A stretch of DNA of 64,000 nucleotides from HGM12587 sp964561705 (GCA_964561705.1 CAZLQJ010000001.1:49654-113653), one strand, 5' to 3'. Positions 1 through 8,820 are shown, counted from the stretch's first letter. Numbers and translations: made by a program. The notes: a model not told the origin generated them from the sequence alone.

Positions 1-494
1 TCCACACAAGTCAATGCAAACAGTTTGTGCTTATTTACCCATTCTTCATAAGAAATATCCAAAATGGTATCTTCATAATTTCCATCCCTGTCATACACGA
101 GGATACATTCTCTTCCGATGGCTGACCCCGTTTCATCCCAACTGGCATCCAACAGATAGATCTTTCCATCTTCTCCAAATGCCAGGTCTTCCGCATACCA
201 AAAGGTATCGGCCTCCTTCTCATTGCTTTTGAGCAGAAATTCCACCTTTTGATCCCGGTTAACCTTTAAAACTCTGGAACGTTCTTCATCGATCACATAG
301 ATATTCCCCTGTGCATCTGCCTGTGCCAGATATGGATTGACAAGTTCCACCTCTCTTCCAGGGCGGATCTCATACCAGTCCTTCCACTCCCTGATACCTG
401 TCAGTGCCAGAAAAAACAGCACAAGCATCAGCACATCCCACTTTAAGATTTTTTTCTGTGTGACAAATCTTTTGATCTTCTCCCATTTTTTCAT
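1..494 (-). CDS. Membrane-anchored propeller-like protein (partial, runs off window)
   Basis: The frame opens at an ATG at 494, preceded by AGGGA at a spacing of about 8, and is still open at base 1, so the C-terminus is missing. The 164 visible residues begin with a basic stretch and one hydrophobic segment (about residues 20-36), consistent with a signal anchor. After it come blades of the NHL/six-bladed propeller type, with recurring patterns such as 'DAQGNIYVIDEERSRVLKV' and 'AFGEDGKIYLLDASW'. The start is 16 bases after the stop of the upstream unknown gene, so it belongs to the CIS operon. The role is unknown. I infer an extracytoplasmic sensing or docking domain, held by the same kind of N-terminal anchor as the cyclase-like protein two genes upstream. 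Confidence 0.7.
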   Translation of the reverse strand, partial: MKKWEKIKRFVTQKKILKWDVLMLVLFFLALTGIREWKDWYEIRPGREVELVNPYLAQADAQGNIYVIDEERSRVLKVNRDQKVEFLLKSNEKEADTFWYAEDLAFGEDGKIYLLDASWDETGSAIGRECILVYDRDGNYEDTILDISYEEWVNKHKLFALTCV

Positions 495-510
495 TTGATC
501 ATTTCCCTTC

Positions 511-1890
511 TCATTCCCTTGTTGCTTCCAAATATTCCTTATCTTCCAGCGGTGCATTAAAAATCGTATCACGATGATTTTTACTCAGCCGTTCCGGATA
601 AAGAATAGAAGATAATGTAAATGCTGATTGATGAACCTTTTTGCACTTCCTATAAGAATCTGTTTCATCCAGGTTATCAATCTGGATGACCTGCTCTGTC
701 CCCCAAAAATAAAAAGGTAGCGCCAGCATCGAAATATAATCGAAAATCGCATCCGTTTTTTTCCTTTTTGAAGTCATCCGATGGATCAGTCCTGATTTTT
801 GAAAATAAATTTCCCTTTTTTCATGAAATTCCTTACATAATTCCTGATCTCTTTCATGTAAAACTTTCACTTCAATCTGTGGGTATTTTTTCTTTAAATT
901 TTCAATTCTTTCCAGATAAAGATCGGCAATCTTTCGTGTTTGTGAACGGAAGTCCAAAACAATCTGCTCCCGCATCTTTTCCTCCAGAGGTGCCAGTACG
1001 GTTTCTAAATACTTCAGATAAGAAATATCCGGAATCGGAATTGCGATCTTCGCCCCAAGAGCCTTTGCAAATTCAAACAGCACCTCCAGACTTTGCTGTT
1101 CCTGTACCGTTACACTCTTTTTCCGGTTTCGAAAGCTGATTTTTTTGATCTTTTGATGCCAATGTTCCACATGATCCGCAAAATCTATTTTTCCGGGTTG
1201 TTGGTCATATCGTCTCCCACTGCTGAAATCATAGGAAAACGCTCTGCCATCTTTGTGACAGATAATCACCTCCACTTCGTATGTTCCAAAAAGACACGGT
1301 CCTCCCACGATCCCAATCGTTTTTCCCTCTTCTACTGATTTCCTGATACTTGGAATATCTGAAAAAAACAGCGGACATTCCCGGATCCAGGGAAGATTAA
1401 CCGTATGCAGGATTGGAAGCTTTTTTTCAAGATCGGAAAAATCCCCCATGCTCACTGTATTTTTATATACGAAGGTCTGACGTTTTTTCAGTCCATAGAT
1501 TTTCTGCATCTCCCATTCTGCTTCTGCTTCATAATAGGCATTCATATCCCTTAAAGCCTTTCCAATCCCCTGTTTTGCACAGCGAAGTGCCTGAATTTCT
1601 GTCCTATGCTCATACCCTGCCGGATCTGCCTTTTTTAATTCTTTTAACTTTCCGGCAATCGACCTTTCTTCCTCTTTTAACCTTTGATAGATTTCATTTT
1701 GTTTCTTCTGGTCTGTTTTTTCCAAAAAAACATCTTGACTCCATGAATTGTCTATCCATTTATCCAAAGTTTCTAATTGAAAGAAATCACCGGCTGTAAT
1801 TACAAAATCCCGAACCTGTGGATTACATAAAATATAAATTGTTTCTTCTGCTGATTGCTTGTTTAAGAGTTCATTGATCGATGTTCTCAT
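511..1890 (-). CDS. Unrecognised 459-residue CIS-operon protein
   Basis: I do not recognise a family. The 459-residue protein has no obvious signal peptide or membrane segment. Residues 60-130 are charged and probably helical or coiled coil. The middle (about 160-260) is mixed alpha/beta with 'GKTIGIVGGPCLFGTYEVEVII', which is glycine-rich but not a Walker A motif. The C-terminal half has helices rich in Lys and Glu, then a conserved-looking 'LALPFYFWGTEQV'. Start: ATG at 1890 after an AGGAAA site. It lies 22 bases below the cyclase-like gene and 16 bases above the propeller-like gene, so the three are probably co-transcribed. It is presumably a dedicated accessory part of the injection system. 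Confidence 0.75.
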   Translation of the reverse strand: MRTSINELLNKQSAEETIYILCNPQVRDFVITAGDFFQLETLDKWIDNSWSQDVFLEKTDQKKQNEIYQRLKEEERSIAGKLKELKKADPAGYEHRTEIQALRCAKQGIGKALRDMNAYYEAEAEWEMQKIYGLKKRQTFVYKNTVSMGDFSDLEKKLPILHTVNLPWIRECPLFFSDIPSIRKSVEEGKTIGIVGGPCLFGTYEVEVIICHKDGRAFSYDFSSGRRYDQQPGKIDFADHVEHWHQKIKKISFRNRKKSVTVQEQQSLEVLFEFAKALGAKIAIPIPDISYLKYLETVLAPLEEKMREQIVLDFRSQTRKIADLYLERIENLKKKYPQIEVKVLHERDQELCKEFHEKREIYFQKSGLIHRMTSKRKKTDAIFDYISMLALPFYFWGTEQVIQIDNLDETDSYRKCKKVHQSAFTLSSILYPERLSKNHRDTIFNAPLEDKEYLEATRE

Positions 1891-1912
1891 TTTTCATTTC
1901 CTGCACTTCACA

Positions 1913-2902
1913 TTAATATTCTTCTAATTGAATCTGCTTCTTACCTGTATTTTGAATTTCCTGACACCGGTTGCAAAGATATAGATATTGCTTTGCTGCA
2001 CCATCCATACGATTTGCCTTTAATACCTCTATAAAATGAAGTCTTGCATCATAAAATTTCTGTTCCTGAAAAAGGTGCACCCCCTTTTCAAACAAAAGTT
2101 TTGTTTTACGTTTCAGATTTCTGCTTACCTGATCGTCTCCGTCATAAACATCATAAATATTTTCAAAAGCTCCAGAAGAACGTATTAGGATTTTCCCCAG
2201 ATAACGGCTGTTATAATTTCTTTCAAAATCCCTGATCTGTTCCTTCAGTCCTCCTGTCAGCAGGATCCGTGCACCATACCGATTTCCGATTTCCTGTAAA
2301 AAATCAGCAAATCCCGTAGTTTCTGAGATAGTCAGTGTACCAAATCGTTTTTCATCACCAACCATCCCAACCATCACATCTCCGTAGGCAAGCCCCATTG
2401 CAAATTCCTGTGCCCCTGTTTCCTTCAAATCCATCGCCTCGCAGATTGAAATCGCTGCTCTTAATGCTCCTTCCGGACTTTTTAGAAAAAACGCCTTTAG
2501 ACCGGCATCTACAAACCGGTCTATTTCCCCTTCCTGATATAATACAGATGGAACAACATGCTTTAGTACATCATTAATATATTGAAAGATTTCTTCTGCT
2601 GTTTTGGTACGAATCCAATGAAGAAATCCATGAATATTAAAGGACAACACTGCAGCCGGAACCACTTTGGGCTCTCCAAGACGAATTTTTCCTAAAGTTC
2701 CATTCTGTAAAAGATCCAGAAGCTGTTTTGGCAGCATTGCCTCCTGCAATGTTTTGTTTTTTACTGCTTCTTCAGATATGTGAGTGCCTGTACTTACCTG
2801 TTGTTTTAGCTTATTGTTCTTTCTGATCAGCCAGAGGAATACTCCTGCAATGCAGCCCCAAAGGAGGCACAAGAGTATTGTTCCTATTATTTTTGTACTC
2901 AT
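1913..2902 (-). CDS. Membrane-anchored degenerate class III nucleotide cyclase-like protein
   Basis: N-terminal membrane segment (about residues 5-26), a linker, the pre-cyclase helix, then a class III adenylate/guanylate cyclase fold (about 82-250) and a TPR-like tail (about 260-315). The fold is recognisable from 'LSFNIHGF' (usual FaDIrGF), 'DRFVDAGLKAFF' (usual KfiGDgvlAvF) and 'LAYGDVMVGMVGDEKRF'. The catalytic residues are gone: the first metal-binding Asp is Asn89, the second aligns with Ala133, and the distal Asn and Arg of the VNlAaR motif are Phe. It is therefore probably not a cyclase but a structural or nucleotide-sensing relic. A good ribosome site (GGGAGG) precedes the ATG. It lies directly downstream of the PAAR-like tip gene. 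Confidence 0.75.
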   Translation of the reverse strand: MSTKIIGTILLCLLWGCIAGVFLWLIRKNNKLKQQVSTGTHISEEAVKNKTLQEAMLPKQLLDLLQNGTLGKIRLGEPKVVPAAVLSFNIHGFLHWIRTKTAEEIFQYINDVLKHVVPSVLYQEGEIDRFVDAGLKAFFLKSPEGALRAAISICEAMDLKETGAQEFAMGLAYGDVMVGMVGDEKRFGTLTISETTGFADFLQEIGNRYGARILLTGGLKEQIRDFERNYNSRYLGKILIRSSGAFENIYDVYDGDDQVSRNLKRKTKLLFEKGVHLFQEQKFYDARLHFIEVLKANRMDGAAKQYLYLCNRCQEIQNTGKKQIQLEEY

Positions 2903-2918
2903 AGGTATTTTTCCTCCC

Positions 2919-3305
2919 CTATTTTACCTGCACATTGACTGTGCTGGGATTCTGTATCTGGATCACTCCTCCATAAGCACACATACATTTACTGGTTTGT
3001 GTAAGACACGGTTTTCCTCCTACCAGGATTGTGGGACTTCCCGGTGCCCAAGGAGCAGTGATCACAGGAATACAAGGCATGGGAGTCAGCACGCCCATTG
3101 CCGCTGCTGTTGCCGAAGCCACGGTAGGGTTTGACATACTGCTGCACATTCCAAAAGGCAGAATATTCACCATTGGTACCTGATCCATGATCGTCGCCAT
3201 CGGCATCTTGCTCATCACTCTTGCCGCCGGCAAAACTGTTAATGCAGAAGGTGCTGCACCAAAACTGCACATCAATGTGGCACCGCCAAATACGCCAAAA
3301 CTCAT
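2919..3305 (-). CDS. PAAR-like tip protein (DUF4280 type)
   Basis: 128 residues, starting 'MSFGVFGGATLMCSFGAAPS' and ending in a conserved block with 'ILVGGKPCLTQTSKCMCAYG'. This Cys-containing pattern is typical of DUF4280 PAAR-like proteins, which cap the spike of contractile injection systems and can carry cargo. The ATG at 3305 overlaps the TGA of the preceding gene (ATGA), with GGAG a few bases upstream, so it is translationally coupled. The frame extends further 5' but that part only overlaps the previous gene. The classic PAAR triplets are not obvious, which fits DUF4280 better than canonical PAAR. Confidence 0.82.
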   Translation of the reverse strand: MSFGVFGGATLMCSFGAAPSALTVLPAARVMSKMPMATIMDQVPMVNILPFGMCSSMSNPTVASATAAAMGVLTPMPCIPVITAPWAPGSPTILVGGKPCLTQTSKCMCAYGGVIQIQNPSTVNVQVK

Positions 3306-4084
3306 CCTTTTTTCTCCTCTTCGTAAATTTCTTCTGTGATTTTGTTTTCCTTCTCTGGAAACAGCTGCAAGATCCTGCAGATTTCCGGTTCCTGTTCTTT
3401 TCCTTTGATCAGGCAAATACTGTTTTCCGTCGGAATATGACGGATCGGCAGATAAAACCGGCCTTCCCGATCTGCTGTTACTTCATACACCGGGTAGATT
3501 GAAGTTCCCACCTTTTTATAACTATTTTTCAACGGATGTTCCATCTGACACACTTCATCCCTTTGATCAGTAATCCTAAAAAATTCTCTTGTTTCTCCAT
3601 TTTTAATACAGAGTGTTTTTCCTTCTAAATGTATGATTTCCGGCAAAAAGATGGAGATTTCCTTCCTCTTCGTTTTCGGTTCATAATCGTATAAAAGCTT
3701 ATAATTTTTCTTCTGTTCCGGAAACAACAATCGTATCCGGCTATATGGCCGAATCTTCCCTTTAATACAGGTCGCTCCTGCCGGAAGCGGATAAGCAGCA
3801 TTTGGAAGCATACGGATCTGAAACACCTGTATTCCATTTCCAAGAGGAAATTCCAATACCTGTTTCTGATAAAGCGGATCTTCCATGCAAATGCTTACAC
3901 GGCTTCCTTCTAGATCACAAAACACATGATATCCATCCATTTTACGGATTGACTGTCTGCTTCCGTCTTCTGTATACATACGAAAAGAAGGGCTTTTGAT
4001 CACATTTTCTGTAAAATCGTCTATTGGAAGGATTACCAGAGATACTTCTCTTTTTAACCTTACAGTCATATAGTTCCTATTCAT
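3302..4084 (-). CDS. Beta-rich CIS accessory protein next to PAAR-like tip
   Basis: 260 residues, soluble, beta-rich, no membrane segment. The N-terminal third ('MTVRLKREVSLVILPIDDF' and the following strands) looks like one or two Ig/prealbumin-like beta sandwiches; the rest alternates short strands and charged turns. It lies exactly between the DUF4255 protein and the PAAR-like protein. The ATG follows the DUF4255 stop directly, with GGAGG at a spacing of 6, and the stop overlaps the PAAR-like start. Beta-sandwich proteins of this kind often accompany DUF4255 and PAAR-like genes in CIS loci, possibly as tip adaptors. That role is inference from position; no catalytic motif is visible. Confidence 0.7.
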   Translation of the reverse strand: MNRNYMTVRLKREVSLVILPIDDFTENVIKSPSFRMYTEDGSRQSIRKMDGYHVFCDLEGSRVSICMEDPLYQKQVLEFPLGNGIQVFQIRMLPNAAYPLPAGATCIKGKIRPYSRIRLLFPEQKKNYKLLYDYEPKTKRKEISIFLPEIIHLEGKTLCIKNGETREFFRITDQRDEVCQMEHPLKNSYKKVGTSIYPVYEVTADREGRFYLPIRHIPTENSICLIKGKEQEPEICRILQLFPEKENKITEEIYEEEKKG

Positions 4085-4654
4085 CTATTCCTCCACGCGA
4101 AATTCTACGCTGCCAACCCGTTGGATGTCTCTTGTTTTTGAAGATTCTATGGAAACCGGTCCCACTTTATAGAAAAGAGAAGGTTTCACCGCAAGATTCG
4201 GAAAATTCCATAATTTGATCTTTTCATCCATCTCCAGCTTTCTCATTTCCAAACGAACTCCTTCACGTCCTTTGCCGCTGATAAATTCCATACTTTCTGT
4301 ATCCAGTACTCCATAATCTCTGAAAATCTGGATGACTCTTCCCATGATCCTTTGTTCTTCTTCTGCCCGGAATTTCACATCACTGGCTGAAAATGCAGTA
4401 ATCATATAGGAAAGAGACAGATACACCGGCGGATATTTTTGTCGTTTGATCCCATCAGAAACCATTCCACTCTGTCGGTAATCCTCACTCTCACTCACAT
4501 CATACAAATGCACACATAAGGTCAAATCTCCTCTGTCAGCCGGTGTTGCCAATCCGATCGCATCCGCATTTTGAATGATCTGGGGCACCAATTCTTTTCT
4601 CAGCAGCCGCACCAATGCATTCCCAGTTTCCGTAATAACCGTATAACTGCCCAT
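4085..4654 (-). CDS. DUF4255 (Pvc16/Afp16 N-domain) tube cap or terminator
   Basis: Belongs to the DUF4255 family (Pvc16 N-terminal domain), whose Afp/PVC members cap the end of the tube-sheath and fix its length. Visible family features: 'VITETGNALVRLLRKELVP' at the start, 'DLTLCVHLYDVSESEDYR', 'PPVYLSLSYMITAFS' and 'EEQRIMGRVIQIFRDYGVL'. I chose ATG 4654 (189 residues) because GGAGGA lies 7 bases upstream; the open frame runs to 4813 but that part overlaps the MORN gene and does not resemble the family. Being distal in the operon, near the tip gene, is unusual relative to Afp but the family call is clear. Confidence 0.88.
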   Translation of the reverse strand: MGSYTVITETGNALVRLLRKELVPQIIQNADAIGLATPADRGDLTLCVHLYDVSESEDYRQSGMVSDGIKRQKYPPVYLSLSYMITAFSASDVKFRAEEEQRIMGRVIQIFRDYGVLDTESMEFISGKGREGVRLEMRKLEMDEKIKLWNFPNLAVKPSLFYKVGPVSIESSKTRDIQRVGSVEFRVEE

Positions 4655-4679
4655 GACTGCTTCCTCCATTTCTTTCTGT

Positions 4680-6194
4680 TTATTCTGCTGATTCCGGATT
4701 CTCCTGTATTCCCGAAGCTTCCGGTGCCGCCTCAGCCAGCGGTGTATTTTTGTAAAATGTACCTTCATAAACCAGCACACCGGTCGCGATGTCATACATT
4801 GCACCTTTTCCATTATAGGTTCCCATTAAAAATTCTCCTTCGTAGGCCAGAACACTTTCTATGTAATATTTTCCGGATCCGTCATATTCTCCTTCCCTAA
4901 AACTTCCTTCATAGATCAATGCCTGTGTTTTGGGATCGTAAAGTTTTCCTTCTCCATCATACAGACCTCCATAAAAGCTGCCTTCATATAAGAGATTTCC
5001 CGTTCCTTCATCATAGAGCCGTCCATCGCCGGACCACTCACCCTTTGCAAAATTACCATCATATACAAGAATTCCTGTTTCTTCCTGATATTGACGACCC
5101 GCTCCCTCGTAGCTACCTTCCAGGAAACTGCCTTCGTAGATCAAAATTTCATCCAAAAACTGTTTTCCCTGACCTTCATAAAGCCCTGTCTTTACCTCTC
5201 CTTCATAGATCAGACTGCCATCTTCGTCATAAATTCGCGCTGTTCCCTGATCCGGCTGATCCTGGGAAAAACTCCCCTCATAGATTAAAGTTCCATCCTT
5301 GGCATAGGATCTTCCGGTCCCGGATTTTTTCCCCTGAGAAAATTCACCTTCATAGGATAACCATCCAACTTCATCATAAAGTATTCCTTTCCCATCATAG
5401 AGTCCCTGAGAAAATTCGCCTTCATAAAAAACTTTTCCGTCCTCATTATAAAGGGTTCCCTTTCCATCATAGAGTCCCTGGGAAAATCCTCCACGAAACA
5501 GTTCTTTTCCATTCTCATGATATAAAATTCCTGTTCCGTCATAACATCCCTGGGAGAATCCTCCCTGATATAATACAGTGCCATTTTCACGATACAAGGT
5601 TCCGGTGCCATCATATCCATTGGCATGAAATTCTCCCCGATATTTCAATGTGCCATCCGTATAATAACTTTCCCCCTGACCACTATACTGTTCCGATTGA
5701 AATTCTCCCCGATACAGAAGATTTCCTTCATAGTCATATAAAGTTCCCTGACCATTGATTCTTCCTTCCGACAAGGTTCCTGTAAACAAGACGTTATCAA
5801 GTGCAAGATCTCCCACCAAGCGCACTTTTCCGTTGTATCCGATCATTTCCTGGGAATTGATGACCATCGTCTTTGTCAGATATCTTGACTGGATCCATGG
5901 ATAGATCACCTTTGTAATCAGCAATGGCAGAAAAATCAAAAGAAGCAATGCTACATACAGCAGTTTCTTCGCAATATACTGATCTCCCACCGCAACATAT
6001 TCTTTTAAAGACTTTGGTTTTTCTCCAGCCTGCTTGATCTTTGTCTTTACGTCACCGCTTACCTTTCCAACAATTGATGTTGGACTGACTACCCGCACAA
6101 TCTTTCGATACAACAGTAGAAATGGTGCCGTAACCGTCCGTATAATTCTGCGTATTCCATAGAACAATGCATTTTTTATGTTAAAACTTGACAT
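4680..6194 (-). CDS. Membrane-anchored MORN-repeat protein
   Basis: 504 residues: a basic N-terminal region of about 75 residues, one transmembrane segment around residues 78-98 (LLYVALLLLIFLPLLI), then about 15 MORN-type repeats from residue 130 to near the end. Each repeat is about 23 residues with the core Y-x-G-x-F-x-x-G-x-Y-x-G-x-G-x-L-Y. MORN repeats form elongated beta solenoids that bind membranes or act as scaffolds. Such a protein inside a CIS structural operon is unusual and suggests an envelope-side scaffold or docking collar. The ATG is 3 bases after the upstream stop, so the genes are coupled. Side-of-membrane orientation cannot be settled by eye. Confidence 0.85.
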   Translation of the reverse strand: MSSFNIKNALFYGIRRIIRTVTAPFLLLYRKIVRVVSPTSIVGKVSGDVKTKIKQAGEKPKSLKEYVAVGDQYIAKKLLYVALLLLIFLPLLITKVIYPWIQSRYLTKTMVINSQEMIGYNGKVRLVGDLALDNVLFTGTLSEGRINGQGTLYDYEGNLLYRGEFQSEQYSGQGESYYTDGTLKYRGEFHANGYDGTGTLYRENGTVLYQGGFSQGCYDGTGILYHENGKELFRGGFSQGLYDGKGTLYNEDGKVFYEGEFSQGLYDGKGILYDEVGWLSYEGEFSQGKKSGTGRSYAKDGTLIYEGSFSQDQPDQGTARIYDEDGSLIYEGEVKTGLYEGQGKQFLDEILIYEGSFLEGSYEGAGRQYQEETGILVYDGNFAKGEWSGDGRLYDEGTGNLLYEGSFYGGLYDGEGKLYDPKTQALIYEGSFREGEYDGSGKYYIESVLAYEGEFLMGTYNGKGAMYDIATGVLVYEGTFYKNTPLAEAAPEASGIQENPESAE

Positions 6195-6196
6195 TC

Positions 6197-7087
6197 TTAC
6201 TCTTCTCCATTCTCCTGTACAACGGCTTCCGGTTCCTCGACGATAAGATCACCGATCTGACTCATAGTCTGGATCATTGTCTGGGAACTGCTGTGATCCT
6301 GCAGTTTCGTGATCACATACACCACTGCCGCCACCACGATCACAACTGCAAGGATCTTTTGACCAATCTTCATCAGCTTCTTCATTCTTTCCCAAAAACG
6401 AAACAGAAATGTCTTTGGCAACGGTTCCTTTTGATCTTCCTTTAAAAAGTCTTCATAAACCGGCAGAAATTCCTGAAACATCTGGATATAACTGTTCCAC
6501 ATTCCACTTTCCAATCCCTGAAGATATTCATTCAGCCGAGGATAGATCTGTTTTTTCGCTTCATCTGAAAATAACAGTAAAAAAATTTTCCTAAGCTGCA
6601 GTCCCACATCCTGAACAGTAAACTCTTCAAATTGTTCCACCTGTTTCAAATGATAATTCCAATGGATTTCCAGACTCCTGCTGACCGTGATCTGATCTGT
6701 TTCCAATCCGTTCCATGCAAAATATGGATGAGGGTTTTGCATTAACAGCCGTTCAAAAATTCCTCTTGCAATCTCAGCCCGCTCTCTTCGTCCGCAATAT
6801 TCCCTCTGAAGATGCTCCGTCAGACTCTGATCCTTGCTGTAGCATAGGACGATCAGGAAATTCTCATTTTCCCGAAAACATTCCAGATAATCCGTAAACT
6901 CCCGTCCTTTGATCTTTTCTTCTAAAAAAATCGTCAGACGTTTTGCCAGCACAGCATCTGTGATGCGTATAAGCAGACGTGAGACTTCTTCTCCTGTCTG
7001 TTCCGTACACAAAAATTCTTCTGTTTTATTGGTTCCTCCTAAATGCCGCATTACCTGGTAACTGCGGTCAAAGTTGGTAAATCTCAT
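6197..7087 (-). CDS. Kinase-like (probably inactive) protein with C-terminal membrane anchor
   Basis: 296 residues. The first 200 resemble a shrunken protein-kinase fold: N-lobe-like strands, a hinge-like 'ENENFLIVLCYSKDQSLTEH', a helical C-lobe and a catalytic-loop-like 'FAWNGLETDQITV', but no HRD, DFG or VAIK motif. A basic segment leads to one transmembrane helix at about 243-262 (ILAVVIVVAAVVYVI), followed by an acidic tail. The layout recalls membrane-bound pseudokinases such as EssB of type VII secretion, which is analogy only. The start overlaps the stop of the Ig-domain gene (ATGA). Probable role: membrane attachment or assembly of the injection machine. Confidence 0.6.
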   Translation of the reverse strand: MRFTNFDRSYQVMRHLGGTNKTEEFLCTEQTGEEVSRLLIRITDAVLAKRLTIFLEEKIKGREFTDYLECFRENENFLIVLCYSKDQSLTEHLQREYCGRRERAEIARGIFERLLMQNPHPYFAWNGLETDQITVSRSLEIHWNYHLKQVEQFEEFTVQDVGLQLRKIFLLLFSDEAKKQIYPRLNEYLQGLESGMWNSYIQMFQEFLPVYEDFLKEDQKEPLPKTFLFRFWERMKKLMKIGQKILAVVIVVAAVVYVITKLQDHSSSQTMIQTMSQIGDLIVEEPEAVVQENGEE

Positions 7088-8820
7088 TGATCTGCACCCT
7101 TTTCTCTTACGATTACAAAGATTGACGCTTTTACTTCCGGATACGCTGCACTTACAGCAGTTACCTCGTATACACCTGCAGTATTTGGTGCAGTATACAT
7201 TCCATTGGCATCAATGGTTCCTCCATGATCTTTTACCTGCCAGATCAGACTGGTATCCGGCATATTGCTGCATACGGCTTCTAAATAATAACTCTCTCTG
7301 ATATTCAGATTTAATACATTTGGTCGGATAAAGATCCTTCGCTCCTTCTTTTCTTCGATCAGTTCTTTCCGGTCACGGATTGCCGTCCAGTGGATCCTTA
7401 ATCGGTCTCTGGAAGTCGTTGCCTGCATTTTCAGCCCGATCACAAAAGTTCCTTTTTGTGCATCTGCCTTGGCAGCCAGTTCCACTTGGGCTACATCCTC
7501 CTGAAAGATTCCCGGCGCACCAAAATAAGTTTCCGAATCCTCTTCCCCTTCCAGACTTAAAACGATCGTTGTCTCTCCCATTCCCAAGCCATGGGAGATC
7601 TCCCGACTGAAGAAACGTTTGCCTTTGGCTGCTCCAATCCCGAAGGAAAAAATCTCTACGCCTTCTGCGATCAACGGACCGCATGTTTCCCCTTTGGTAT
7701 TTCCGACCCGTTCATTTTCCGGACCGTTCATTCGTTCCTGTCCTGTATACTGCGGACTGTTCATCTTCCAAAGGGCATCCTGCAAAAATGGGCTTGCTAT
7801 ATACTGCCCAAAAGGCATTTTTTCCACTTCATCGATCACAACTGTATCGCCAGCCCGCAAAAGGGTAATCTTTGCAAGATAAAGATCCGGATTTCCACTG
7901 TCCTTTAAAATCTGATCCATTCCCTTTTCATAATAGCTTTTCTGTACTTTTTCCTTACCGGAACCATTGCCGATCTGGATCACTAACCGGCCCTTGGCCT
8001 CCTCCTGAATCTGATTCTGGCCAATCCGTAATTTGAAACTGTCCGGTATCACACAAATACTTCCCTGTGTATTTTTTACACCTAGGGTATCCAGCTGATA
8101 GGTATATGTATAACGTCCGGATTTTTCAAACAGTCTCTCATCAAAGGAAACCGTCATATGCGATCTGCCCTCATAGGAAAGACATACCAGATCCAGTTCA
8201 TAAGAAAATGCGAAATGATCCTGCTGTCCCATGTTCTCCACTTCGATCCTCAATTCTGTCACATCTTTTCCGCTGGCAAATTTCGGCAAAACCTGTCGGA
8301 TTCTAATGCCCTTTCCCCAATAAATCGTCTGTGAACTTTCAAAAAGACTGCTGCTTGATAAATTGGTCGTTTCCGGTTCATTTCTGGTTAAGAACAGTCT
8401 GTATCCTTCCCGGATCTTATTATATGCGGTTCCATTTTTTTCTCCGCCATTGCTGATACTGTGTACAGCCTGTGCCTCTTCTTCCTCATAAGCTGCACAA
8501 AGATATAAATATCCTGTATTGCGATCTTCTTCATAATCAGAAAACCCTTCCAGCATACGCAAAGGTCTTACCACAGGTTCATCGATTACGATTTCCCGTC
8601 CAAAATCATCAATTGCCAAACCATTTTCAATCAGAAGACTTGTGTCATCCACTGCTACCACATTCATTCCTGTCACAACACCTGCTCCATAAAGGAAGCG
8701 ATTCATCATTCGTCTCTTATCATTTCCATATTTCTGCTCTAGACGAAAATCATCCACGGAGAGCAGTTTTCCATAGTAATAATTGTTGCGCTCAAAAGGA
8801 AAAAAATTTGTATTCTTCAT
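7084..8820 (-). CDS. CIS baseplate-periphery protein with C-terminal Ig-like (Big) domain
   Basis: 578 residues. The N-terminus ('FFPFERNNYYYGKLLSVDDF' and 'NDKRRMMNRFLYGAGVV') is a block I associate with proteins found just after the tail protein I-like gene in eCIS loci. The middle is beta-rich. The last 85 residues form a bacterial Ig-like domain, with 'GTIDANGMYTAPNTAGVYEV' as its Big-type signature. It overlaps the upstream gene by four bases and the downstream gene by four, so it is tightly coupled. It sits where Afp/PVC encode peripheral baseplate and fibre proteins; the Ig domain may be the only surface-binding module in the system. Exact function unknown. Confidence 0.75.
   Translation of the reverse strand: MKNTNFFPFERNNYYYGKLLSVDDFRLEQKYGNDKRRMMNRFLYGAGVVTGMNVVAVDDTSLLIENGLAIDDFGREIVIDEPVVRPLRMLEGFSDYEEDRNTGYLYLCAAYEEEEAQAVHSISNGGEKNGTAYNKIREGYRLFLTRNEPETTNLSSSSLFESSQTIYWGKGIRIRQVLPKFASGKDVTELRIEVENMGQQDHFAFSYELDLVCLSYEGRSHMTVSFDERLFEKSGRYTYTYQLDTLGVKNTQGSICVIPDSFKLRIGQNQIQEEAKGRLVIQIGNGSGKEKVQKSYYEKGMDQILKDSGNPDLYLAKITLLRAGDTVVIDEVEKMPFGQYIASPFLQDALWKMNSPQYTGQERMNGPENERVGNTKGETCGPLIAEGVEIFSFGIGAAKGKRFFSREISHGLGMGETTIVLSLEGEEDSETYFGAPGIFQEDVAQVELAAKADAQKGTFVIGLKMQATTSRDRLRIHWTAIRDRKELIEEKKERRIFIRPNVLNLNIRESYYLEAVCSNMPDTSLIWQVKDHGGTIDANGMYTAPNTAGVYEVTAVSAAYPEVKASIFVIVREKGADQ

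Noticed and set aside
4919..5758. Long plus-strand open frame (279 codons) opposite the MORN gene
   Set aside because: It mirrors the MORN repeats, is rich in His and Pro, has no ribosome site and overlaps a well-supported gene.
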